This document shows positions 39,301 through 48,552 of a stretch of DNA of 64,000 nt, in pieces. The notes under the pieces are model-generated. The model saw only the letters and a list, made by a program, of their open reading frames with translations. It did not search any database and was not told where the DNA came from. Location: positions 177,038,412 to 177,102,411 of the forward strand of contig CM036617.1 in assembly GCA_020746105.1 (NCBI GenBank), given 5' to 3'. Made by a program: the position numbers and the translations under genes. Each line of letters starts with the position of its first letter. Position 1 is the stretch's first letter. The DNA comes from Trogon surrucura (taxonomy: Eukaryota > Chordata > Aves > Trogoniformes > Trogonidae).

Positions 39301-39949
39301 TGATCATCCGGCAAATTGAGAGTGTGGCAATCCCCGGAGCCATCAAGTCAATACATGAATAGTGGAATAGCACGTTGCGTTCAACAAAAAGGGGAATAAA
39401 CTAGATATAACTATATCATAGAAGAAAAATTATCTATTTTGTAGCCTTGGGGTGAAATAAAGCAGCTGCCCAACAAACCTTCCAGTGTAAAGCTGGGTGT
39501 GAAAATTCCTGCAGCAAACAAATTTCACAGGAGACATAGGTAGGAACCCAAAAATAAACACTCAGAGTGATATATAGTCCTGAGAAGCCATTTAGTCCGA
39601 TCAAAACATGGCTAAAAGTCATAAAACAGCGCTGTGTAACCCAAACACAGGCTTAGCTGTACCACTGCAGTATGACCTCTTGCCACACACCTCTGTAGCC
39701 ACCATAAACAGGGTTTCCACCTCTGGTGGGGGTGGCTCTGGTACTGAAGCGAATAACTGCATTTACCACTGTTCCAGGCACAGGGCAGCATTTTAATTAT
39801 TTATCCTCTGTAAAGCATAGGACAAGCAGAGATGTGCTACGCCAGCAGCCAACGAGTACATTCAGAGTGGTGCTGGGTTTTCCCACACTGCATTGCAGTG
39901 TGCTGTGTAGAAATAATTCTCTGGCCCTTGTAGCACCAACTCTTGAGGG
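36386..39949. other. Intergenic DNA with a TAAT-rich stretch near 37130-37450
   Basis: No gene recognised. The part from about 37130 to 37450 is rich in TAAT/ATTA core words (for example GGTAATTAATGATTT near 37176 and GAGTTAATTACAATAATTC near 37368), which is compatible with, but far from proof of, a conserved regulatory element. Confidence 0.4.
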
Positions 39950-40510
39950 AAGCCAAAGGGTCATAAAAGTCATGAGAGCCGTAGATCACGATCATTATCT
40001 CATCTAACCTCCTGAATACCTCAGCCATTCTATTTTTCTTCAGAAGTCAGATCAAAGCAAGCCTTTTAGCAAAACCTCTGATTTTTGTTAAGATTTAAAG
40101 CAACAGTGAGTAATTGGTCCCTATGTTATCCTTATTGCTAGAATAGTACATCTTACTCAAGCTTGAATTTGTTAAACTTCCAGTCATGGGATCACCTTAT
40201 GTCATAAGACTATAAATTTAAAGACTATAAATCCCTTCACTATTATGCCTCTTCCACATATATGGACCTACACACAGTGATTCAGTTCCTGCTTACCCTT
40301 GTCTTTGATAAGCTTTAACTGATATCCTTAAACCTCACATCAAAGCAAATTTTCCACCTTGAAAGGCAAACAACAGATCCGGACACAATATTCCAGTCAG
40401 TTGTTTTGTGGATGCCAAATACACAAGAAAGATCATGTCCCCAGTTGTATTTGCCGTTCGTCATTTATATATTCAAATATTGCATTAGCCCGTTTGGAAT
40501 ATCGCACTAA
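39950..40510 (-). mobile_element. Ancient amniote-type CR1 remnant, reverse orientation
   Basis: The + strand contains, in order, phrases characteristic of the complement of old CR1 copies found across amniotes: GATCACGATCATTATCTCATCTAACCTCCTG near 39985, then 'gagtaattggtcccta', 'cttgaatttgttaaacttccagtcatggg' near 40160, 'ctttgataagctttaactg' near 40303, and 'ggacacaatattccagtca' near 40380. Divergence is high and short indels are common, so the ends are approximate. It is clearly older than the copies with intact 8-bp tails. Confidence 0.6.
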
Positions 40511-40690
40511 GAACTTACAGTGAACCTGTTAGGTAAGAACACCCCTCCCCAAAACAATCTCCAGTCCTGGAAGAAGCTATTGCATTCTTCATCACTTGTT
40601 TGCAGTGGCATTAAAACACATTATTTTTTAAATGTAAAAACTTAATCCAGTTATTCAGATAATTCTTACCAGTAATTTGGACAGTGTATT

Positions 40691-40897
40691 ACAGAACTGT
40701 AGAATAATTTATATTGGAAAGGACCTGAAAAATATCCAGTCCAACCTCTTGCTCAAAGCTGGGCTGATCTCACAGTAAGGTTGTCCAGGTCCTTTCCCAG
40801 TCAGGTTTCAAAATCTTGAAAATCTTGAAGGATGGAGATTTCACAGCTTCTCTGGACAACATCTTTCAAGATTTATCCACACTCACAGTGATTTATA
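40691..40897 (-). mobile_element. Old CR1 3'-end fragment, reverse orientation
   Basis: AGAACTGTAGAATAATTTATATTGGAAAGGACC with AGTCCAACCTCTTGCTCAAAG is the complement of a CR1 tail. The following GGATGGAGATTTCACAGCTTCTCTGG and TTATCCACACTCACAGTG match the reverse complement of the ORF2 C-terminal region. The terminal repeat is decayed, and there is a local duplication of AAATCTTGAA near 40810. Confidence 0.75.
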
Positions 40898-41161
40898 TTT
40901 TTTTTATAGCTTGCGTTATCTAAAAGCATAGCCACTGAAGCCTTTATATTCACATTTTAGAAATTCTTTGAACAAAATACTACATTTTGTTTAAAAATTT
41001 AGCGAGAAAAAGTCTACCAGCATCTTACTAGCAATAGCCTTGTTCATTGGCACCTGACCACTGACTACATGTTAAAGATATATCGATAAACCAGTTTCCA
41101 GTCCATACAATATAAAATCTGTTAATTCATTAGTTCAGTAAACATCATGTGGTATGGAATT
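40898..41161. other. Spacer between a CR1 remnant and the second solo LTR
   Basis: About 260 bp AT-rich sequence; nothing recognised. Confidence 0.5.
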
Positions 41162-41166
41162 AGAAG
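41162..41166. repeat. 5-bp target-site duplication (left copy) of the second solo LTR
   Basis: AGAAG precedes the TG start at 41167 and recurs right after the CA end, at 41852-41856. Confidence 0.8.
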
Positions 41167-41851
41167 TGTGATGGCTTTGTGTCTGGTGGGGTTTTTTTGG
41201 TAGTGGAGGGAAGGCTGTGGAGGATGGCTCCTTGTAGAACTTACCTTTCCCCAGGTAAAATCTGGACGTGCCTCTGGCCAAGGCCAGGCCAATCAGTGCC
41301 TCTTCGATCAAGGTATTTAAGAGGAAGCGTGTTGGGCCGGCTTCTTTGTCTTTTTGTCTCTATGTCCAGTGAGATGGACACCACGTGGCATCAGGGGAAG
41401 ATGGCGAGGAGCCCTCCTTCCTGAAGAGGAAGGAAAGACTGCTATGGACAATGAGTAATGGCCAGATCGCATCCCCCCTCACCCCCTGCCCCCTTCACTG
41501 ACGGTGAGGGGAAGGTAGTCAGGAAGAAGGGAGGGTTGGGGGAGGCAACTATATTTAAGATCAAGTTGTATTTATTTATTTCTTTATTTATTTTGCTCTC
41601 CTACTCTGATCTAGTTTACAACTAGATAGTATTAAATTAAATTAATGTTTTCTTCCCAAGTCTACTCTGCTTTTTTACCCATGGCATGGTTTGCCCGAAA
41701 GTGATTAATGAACCCTCTCTGTTCTAATTTCAATCCTTAAGCCTTTTTTGTTGAATTTTCTCCCTCCCCATCCCTAAAGGGAGGGGTTTGAGGGTGAGCA
41801 AGCAGCTTTGTGGTTCTTTGTTACCAGCCTGGGCAACCTGCTCAAACCACA
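41167..41851 (+). mobile_element. Solo LTR of an endogenous retrovirus, ERVL-like
   Basis: A 685-bp element starting TGTGATGGC and ending CAAACCACA, flanked by identical AGAAG duplications. It has a CCAAT motif at 41289-41293, a TATA-like TATTTAAG at 41314-41321, a C-rich block near 41470, and A/T-rich sequence downstream where the R/U5 boundary would be expected. No internal retroviral genes flank it, so it is a solo LTR. Its general plan resembles the LTR at 3888-4952 but the sequence is a different family. It points toward LIN7A and ends about 2.5 kb upstream of the LIN7A start codon. Confidence 0.83.
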
Positions 41852-41856
41852 AGAAG
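41852..41856. repeat. 5-bp target-site duplication (right copy) of the second solo LTR
   Basis: AGAAG, identical to 41162-41166. Confidence 0.8.
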
Positions 41857-43619
41857 CTCCAATACAGACCAAGGCATCAACTGAGAGTCTGACCAGTTGT
41901 TTTTCTCGAAAAAGATCCACCTTCCAAGTCGTCAGGTTGGCTGGCACTCATTCTCTTTGCCTGTTAAATTTTGTGGTTAGAATCCACTGTTTCTCCTGGG
42001 AGTTGTCAAAACAAGAGCTACAGCACAGTTCCCTGCCTCATCCCACCCCCTTTCTCCAGTTGTTGAATTCAGCTGGACAACTTCTGCTCTTTTCCAGTTC
42101 AGCCACTTAAAAGTATTCCTTAGCGAGATCTTAACATTCTTGAGCATTAACTATGCAGCCATGCCGATCCAGTAATGTTTAATTTCAGCAAACGCTGCTT
42201 TTCATCTTCCTTGAGTGCAGCTAATACTCCCATTCAATGCTCTCATCCAAGTGCCAATTAGCCCCTGTGGCAGAGCACACAAAATCTGACCAGTGGTAGA
42301 TAAAATAAAGGATAAATCCAGAATAAGCTTATTACTTTCCACAGGCACTCTGCTCAAGGCCAAACATTGATTTTCCTGAAGTTCTATGTTTCTAAAAAGT
42401 TATGCATTTGGCACTAACACTACATATTTATTGATAGAAAAGTTACTGGTTTAACTGTATTTTGCTTCAGCATGTCTGTTTGCAAGACGGCAGATTAAAG
42501 GAGCAAATCTGAGGGTTACGAAGTCTTACATGGAAAGCAACATGGTTGGCTAATTAACTTGGCACCTTGATTTTAATATTAATTAAACACTTTTATATCT
42601 GTAATAGATTTTTTTCCAAGTGTCATAACAATTTGAGAGTTGTCATATTAGGTTGTTACAGCTCCAAATGTGTACTTCTTCTCTGTTAAGGACTATGAAT
42701 CCAATATACAGTAATGTGACTGCTTAAGAGCAGCTGCTACACTTAATGTCAATCCAGCTGCTATGCAAGTACATAAAATCTGCATAATAAAAATCTGTAT
42801 GTTAATTTTGATTTTAGAAACTGACTACTTGCCAGGGGCTGATTTCTCATCTTTGGTATTTTAGCAATTGAAACATTTTATTGCCAAGATACCCAAATAG
42901 GTTTCTGTTTACTGTTTATTAATTAGATAAATCTGTGCTGAATTCAGTTTATCAGAAGAAGTGAGTGGTTCATATATGTTTTTTTAACTTCTCTAATTTT
43001 AAAACAGCCAAATGTATTTTTAATCTCTGAAAACTTTTAATGGCAAAATTTCCAGTTTCCCTGATTATCTACACTAGTGCTTAAATACCCTTGCGGCTGA
43101 AAGCTTTTGTTGATGTGCAACTTTGACATGCTACACTTTCAAGTCCCCTGTGGTTTGTCAGGTCCTGATGAGTGAGGAAAAGCTGCCGTCTCCCCATTCT
43201 GAATGACCCTTCATCCCTTCCTAGCGCTCCTTGAGCAAACACGAGGCCACAGGTATTACATAGGGCAGTAGGAAAAGAGGAGATGCCATTCTTCACCAAG
43301 TCATTCCTCTAGATCGCTGTCCACTGTAGGGAAGGCAGCAGAAACTCTGTGGGACTCTGCCATGCTTCTCTCAGACGGCACCTGCTGACCTTTGACTTTG
43401 TGTGAATGACGAAGGTTGACAAGCAGAGGGTTGCTGGCAAACCTCGCAGAGCTCCAGTGTGAAATTCCACCTCCTTCCGCGAAGGCTTCTGAGCTCACAG
43501 GAGCTGCAGCTGATCCATGAGAGGCGGCTGCCACGTCTGTGACCTCTTGCTCTACAAACACGAAGACTCAACCCCACGTGCTGGGTGTGCTTCATGAGAG
43601 GACGTTGGGTGTCTCAAGG
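41857..43619. other. LIN7A upstream region, no gene recognised
   Basis: No repeat family recognised. The part from about 42530 to 42960 is rich in TAATTA/TTAATTA words and E-box-like cores (CAGCTG near 42729 and 42755) and may be a regulatory element. From about 43100 the GC content rises toward the CpG island. Open frames of 70-90 codons near 43300-43600 have no recognisable domain. Confidence 0.45.
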
Positions 43620-44960
43620 TGATGGCCAGGTTTCCTCAGGTGACAGCCGGTCCGACGGCGAGGTTGACAGTTGGGTCTGTCCAAAAGGGTCACTACGGGG
43701 CACGACCCTCTGGCCGAGGCCCTGCACGGGGTCCAGGTGACTCTTTTCCAGGCTTTCTACGAGGACTTCCATTCCCTCCCTCCGACCAGTCCTCGGAGCG
43801 CCGCTCGGCGCAGACACACCATCCCCGCTCCCCGCCGCTTACCAGATCCCCGGGGCCCCGTGACGGGGCGGCGCGGCCCGCCCCACCGCCCCCGGCCCAG
43901 GCGAGGCCGCCCCTCCGCATCCGTCCTCCCCGCCCCGCGGCGCTGCGGAGCTCTCCGCCCTCGCTCCGCTCTCTCTCCGCCGGCCGCTGCGGCAGCCCTG
44001 AGGCGGCGGGACCGCCGGCGGCCCGCCCCCCACCCCCGCGCACGGCCCGGGCCGCACCAGCCGCTGCGGACCCCGGGACTCGGCCCTGAGGCGAGCGCGG
44101 TGCGACGAGGCCCTCCGGCCCGGCCCTGCTCCGCAGCGATGCCGGCGGCCCGTGCCGGCCCGCGCCGGGCCGCTCTGCGCCCGCTGCATCGCGGCGGCCC
44201 GTCAGTGATGAGCCGCCCTCCCCTGGGCAACCTCTCCGCCCCGTTCGCCTCCTCCTCCCACGGAGCCACCCTCCTCCTCCGCCCCCTCTCCTTGCCAGCC
44301 TCCTCCCCGCCCTTCCCCGCACTCCACGCCGGTGCCGGAGCCGCGCGTCACTCGGGCTCCAGCCCCGCCGCAGACATGGCGACACTGACAGCGGTCCAGC
44401 CGCTCACGCTGGACAGAGGTAAGCGCGGCTCCCGCCGCTCCCTGCCCTCCCGCCGCTCCTCGCCCGCACCGCCCCCGCCGCTCCCCGCCCTGCCGAGGGG
44501 GCGGCCGCGGCGGAGAGCGGGGTCTTCCCCCGCAGCCCCAGCGAGGCGGGCGCCGGGCGCTGCCGCGGCGACTCCCCCGGCCCCGCGGCGAGTGCGTGCG
44601 GGGCTGGCGGAGGGCGGCGGGGAGGCGCTTCCCCGCGGCGCTCGGGTGGGAGGCGGGAGAAGGGGCCGGGAGAAAAAAACCAAACCAACTTTGTCCGGGC
44701 AGGGAGGCGGGGGTGAGGACCGGCATCCCGCCGGCGGTGCCGCGGGAGCGGGACGCGGCTCGGTGGCCGGCGCTCTTCTCCTCTCCTCTCCGCGCCGCTG
44801 CGCCGGTGCCCGGTGCCAGCTCCGGCCGGCGGGGCTGGGCGCCGAGGGCCCCCCGCGGGGGCAGCGGGTCCGGCCGAGCCGTTCCCGGGAAGGCGGGTGC
44901 CGGCGGGCAGAGTGCGGGGTGTCGGGGGACCGGCGGTGCTGCGCGGGGAAGGGATCCGTG
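43620..44960 (+). promoter_or_regulatory. LIN7A: CpG island and presumed promoter of LIN7A
   Basis: This is the only long stretch that is very GC-rich and dense in CpG; it spans the first coding exon and the start of intron 1. GC-box-like words are frequent, for example GGGGCGG at 43865-43871, CCCGCCCC at 43877-43884, CCGCCCC at 44236-44242 and CCGCCCC at 44279-44285. No TATA box was seen just upstream of the start codon, which fits a CpG-island promoter with dispersed start sites. The exact transcription start cannot be read from sequence. The low stop-codon content of GC-rich DNA makes long open frames on both strands here; I treat these as artefacts. The borders are by eye. Confidence 0.85.
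44376..44418 (+). CDS. LIN7A: LIN7A coding exon 1 (protein lin-7 homolog A, N terminus)
   Basis: Encodes MATLTAVQPLTLDR plus the first base of the next codon, matching the start of vertebrate LIN7A (VELI1/MALS1); the paralogues LIN7B and LIN7C begin differently. The exon ends AGAG followed by GTAAGC, a strong splice donor, in phase 1. The ATG has a good context (G at -3, G at +4). LIN7A is a small scaffold of an L27 domain plus a PDZ domain. By its L27 domain it joins CASK and APBA1/Mint1 in the LIN-2/7/10 complex that places receptors and channels at epithelial basolateral membranes and synapses. Only the short tail before the L27 domain is coded here. The frame is open upstream, and the mammalian protein carries about 13 extra residues before this methionine, so the true start could be further 5'. 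Confidence 0.93.
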
Positions 44961-47653
44961 TCTGTAAGTTCTCTGTTCGCTGGTGATGGAACCCTGGGGT
45001 TTGCGTATTCCTGTGGGCAGGTGCTCGGTCCGGGCAGGGAAGGCGGTCGGTGTTTGCTGGCCTCGGAGCCGTGTCGGTAACTTCGCCGAGGTAACGTGAG
45101 AAGGTGCTGAAATGTTGGAGCTGTGTTAAAATCCAACTTTTGCCTCAGGGCTGCAAAAATCGGACCCCTCCCTCGGAGCGCGTTGGTGTCTGCAGTAAAG
45201 CTCAGACGTTTTTAGATTTCCCTGGGTTACAGGGACGAGTAACTTACCCTTCTGATTTGGGCTCCTTCGGCTTCATCAGTTGGTCCAACAGCTCCTGATA
45301 CAGCATCCTGAACTGCTGGCGTGTCCTTCTTCCGAACTTGCATCCAGAGGCTCCGCGAGGCGCCCAGCACGTATAAATCTTGCACTCTTGAAAGCATGAT
45401 TGAGGCCAGTGCCTTGGGTTTTTAGATTTATTTTTTTTTTCTCAGGGGATTAGGATGGGCTTTTGAAGCAAGATAGAGAGCTTCTTCCTGTAAATCCTGT
45501 ACAAAAGGAACCTGATGCACTCAGTTTCAAAATGATAAAGGAGAGATAGCCACCTTTTCTGCAATCCGACTGAGAGCAAAACAGCCCACAAAGTACTCTA
45601 AATACATTCTGGTGGATGGTTTAAATGCCGACATTAGTGGAAAAGGAAAATCTAAAGTTATTTTTTACAGAAATAACAAAGTGCTACCATGCACTTTAAA
45701 TTAAACTGTGCAGAAATCCACTGTATAATCTACAGTTTCACCCTAATACTGTTTTCAGTAAGCAGGACAAATCTATTTCCTGGCAAAGGGTTGAACAGAT
45801 GGCAATCCATTAGGAAACCTGGCTTTTCAAAGGAAAGTATTACTATTTCAGAATTACACATTCCTTTTCATTACTAAAACTATGCTTTAAAAAATCCACA
45901 CTACACAAAAATGCAAATTAGTCCTAATTTATATATAAGCATCTGTTGTCTGTGTCCAGGATATGCCAAACCATTTGGCAGGGGTGCCAACATTGCAGTC
46001 TCCCTGGTTGTAAGCCAGGGCTGATATTAATTGGAGTGAGATAAAACATCACAGATTCATAGGATGTGACGTGCAAAAGGAGTATACAGACAAGAAGAAA
46101 CAGATTTAAATACTGCACCTGGCCTGCAGAAGGGTGTTTCGTCAGAGGAATACACTTAGTCACCTATAACGTGTTGCTGCTACGTCAACTGAAGAGGGTG
46201 GGCTAAAGCAACCCCAAAATCAACTAGACTAAACCCAGTGCTTCCAGGTATTTCCTCTGTAGTCTGTCTTTCACAGCCACGTGAAAGAAAGAAAGTGCTA
46301 CATGGTGAAATTTTCCAGATTTCTATTGCTTTATTAAAGCAGACACAGCTATGTTTACTGTCACTATGCTTTGCACAGCTCTGGTATGATTTAGGTGCAG
46401 CCCTGAAAAGTCTGGTATGCTCAATCCACTTTGCCATGTCCCACAGAGAGCTCAGTGCAGCAAGAAAATAGAGAGCATTTCAGGAGAGGTGGCATTAGTA
46501 ACCTTGCATTGCTGGGGGAATTGCTGCTTGATCTCTGTCCTTAAGGTATTCTGCACTTCCCCTTGCTAAGGGTCACTGAAATGGTAAAGCATCAGTAATG
46601 CATCAGAAATCTGAATTACGCTGTGGCAAGGTCTCCTCCTGGACAAAACATATATACTGTGTTCTAGTACAGTAATAGGAGCTTTCTTAAAGCCTGACAT
46701 AAATAGAATTCAAAACTTGTGTGGTAAAATGAATTACCATTTAAAGGTGAAGGGCATGTTGTGTGTGAATGATTGAAAGCCAATTACATTCTGGAAGATT
46801 ACTTCAGTCCAAAGCACAGGAATTAATTTCCTTAATTCCTGTCATCATGTGCCTTTCTACCTGCACAAATGTGTGCAAGTACCATTAGGGCTCTTTAATA
46901 TGTGGAACAAGTTCACAAAATAATGGAAATTTTAATCACTTACAATTTAATCTCAAAGGCTTTTGCCTGACCTTTACATGGTGCTTGGCTGCGAGGAAGG
47001 GAAGGAATCAGCAACTGTTTCGAGGAGAAAGCACAGAGCGGTGGAGCTACGTGAGGGTACCGCTCCAGGAGGGTGGTCCCAGTGTTCAGGAGCCATGGGA
47101 GTGGGAAGAGCCTGCCTGCCGGGTGTCTTCCAATCGCCAAGGGCTCCCTGCCTGTCTTTACAGCAAATGGCTTACATCCTGGATCGATACCACCCCGTTA
47201 GTAATCTCCAGTGACCGTCAGAGCTCACTGGGGGAATTTTTTAGGCCAATTCAAAGCTTAAACCCTGAGGGTGTAGGGAACTACACTTTGTTCCAGGCTG
47301 AGACAAAAACTGACAGTGCTGTCTTTCATAAAATGACAAGTGAAAAATGTAAGGTTAGGATTTTTTCTTTTTTTTTTTTCCATTTTATGTTCAAGGTTAT
47401 GGATTTGTAAGTACATTCCCAGATTAATTTCCCTCCATTTAACAAAACCAATGTGGTCACTTCCTGACCAAAAGGAAAATGTCTAAAAAAGTCCATGCAC
47501 TTATTTTTCGCTTTGTCCACAGGTATGTCTTTAATAAGAACTTGTTTGGCTGTGGTTTTGGTTACAGAGAGCTCTTGTTGCGGTTAGTGGCATTTTCCAA
47601 CACTGTTTGTTTGTAGTGGCATAGCACTCGTCACATCTTGCATCTCATCCTTC
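44961..47653. other. Intron 1 stretch between CpG island and CR1
   Basis: GC content falls to background. A T run occurs near 45431 and another near 47371. A more GC-balanced patch at 46960-47215 contains open frames of 83 and 141 codons without recognisable domains; I do not call an exon. Confidence 0.5.
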
Positions 47654-48343
47654 TTGTGGGACTTGGGTGTGTTAGTTGATGAGAGGCTCAGCATGAGCTG
47701 GCAGTGTGCACTTGCAGCCCAAAAAGTGAACCGTGTCCTGGGCTGCATCAAAAGGAGTGTGACCAGCAGGTTGAGGGAGGTGATTCTGCCCCTCTGCTCT
47801 GCTCTGGTGAGACCACACCTGGAGTACTGCATCCAGTGCTGGAGCCCACAGTACAAGAAGGTCATGGATCTGCTGGAGCAGGTCCAGAGGAGGGCCACGA
47901 AGATGAGTAGAGGGCTGGAACACTTCTGCTATGAGGACAGGCTGAGGGAGCTGGAGTTATTCAGCTTAGAGAAGAGAAAGCTCCGGGGTGACCTCATAGT
48001 GGCCTTTCAGTACAGGAAAGGGGCCTACAAGAAAGCTGGAGAAGCGCTTTTTACAGGGGCCTGTAGTGACAGGACAAGGGGCAATGGCCTGAAACTGCAA
48101 GAGGGTAGATTTAGATCAGATATAAGGAAGAAATCCGTCACCATGAGAGCGGTGAAGTACGGGAACAGGTTGCCCAAAGAGGTTGTAGATGCCCCATCCC
48201 TGGAAGTGTTCAAGGCCAGGCTGGATGGGGCTTTGAGCAACCTGGTCCAGTAGGAGAGAGATTCCAACACAGCAGGGGGGTTGGGACTAGGTGGTCTTCA
48301 AGGTCCCTTCCAACCTTAACCATTCTATGATCTTGTGATTCTG
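47654..48343 (+). mobile_element. CR1 LINE 3' end with open ORF2 C terminus
   Basis: The + strand is open for 199 codons (47657-48253) and is the intact C-terminal part of the CR1 ORF2 polyprotein. Blocks in order are [78 protein letters not shown] and [20 protein letters not shown], ending in ALSNLVQ and a natural stop. The 3' tail closes with CATTCTATGATCTTGTGATTCTG. No endonuclease or reverse transcriptase core is present, so it is a dead, 5'-truncated copy. It lies in sense orientation in LIN7A intron 1. The lack of frameshifts makes it one of the youngest CR1 copies in the window. Confidence 0.95.
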
Positions 48344-48492
48344 TATGGGATGGGCAGTGCTGCCTTTGCAGTGACTTTTGCCTTCCACAGAGGTGTTGCC
48401 TCAGCCTACCCCATGACCAGCAGTTGCTTCCTTCCCCTTTATTACCCAGAGCCCGATGTTTCTCTTGCGTGCCCTCTGCTGTTGCCTGGCTC

Positions 48493-48552
48493 TTCTCAAA
48501 GCCTCGGTGCAGTTCTCAAAGCCTCGGTGCAGTTCTCAAAGCCTCGGTGCAG
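48493..48552 (+). repeat. Three-copy perfect 20-bp tandem repeat
   Basis: TTCTCAAAGCCTCGGTGCAG at 48493-48512, 48513-48532 and 48533-48552, all identical, followed by a partial fourth start (TTCAGTGG). It lies 150 bp downstream of the CR1 3' end. Identical units suggest recent expansion and probably length polymorphism. Confidence 0.95.

Noticed and set aside
1-43619. Search for the neighbouring gene expected upstream (ACSS3 lies head-to-head with LIN7A in mammals)
   Set aside because: No second CpG island and no exon with acyl-CoA synthetase motifs was recognised. If synteny holds in this bird, its promoter lies beyond the left edge.
43671-45080. 469-codon open frame through the CpG island
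   Set aside because: Stops are rare in very GC-rich DNA. The frame runs through a strong splice donor into intron sequence and is a low-complexity Pro/Arg/Ala peptide. Only the 43 bases of LIN7A exon 1 within it are supported.
43693-45136. Minus-strand open frames of 116-262 codons in the CpG island
   Set aside because: They overlap each other and the LIN7A exon in several frames and have Arg/Gly/Pro-rich composition expected from GC content alone. No domain recognised. An antisense transcript from a bidirectional promoter is possible but not shown.
46960-47215. GC-balanced patch with a CTTTACAG acceptor-like site as an alternative LIN7A exon
   Set aside because: The peptides in this patch do not match LIN7A or any family I know, and no matching donor in a shared frame was convincing.
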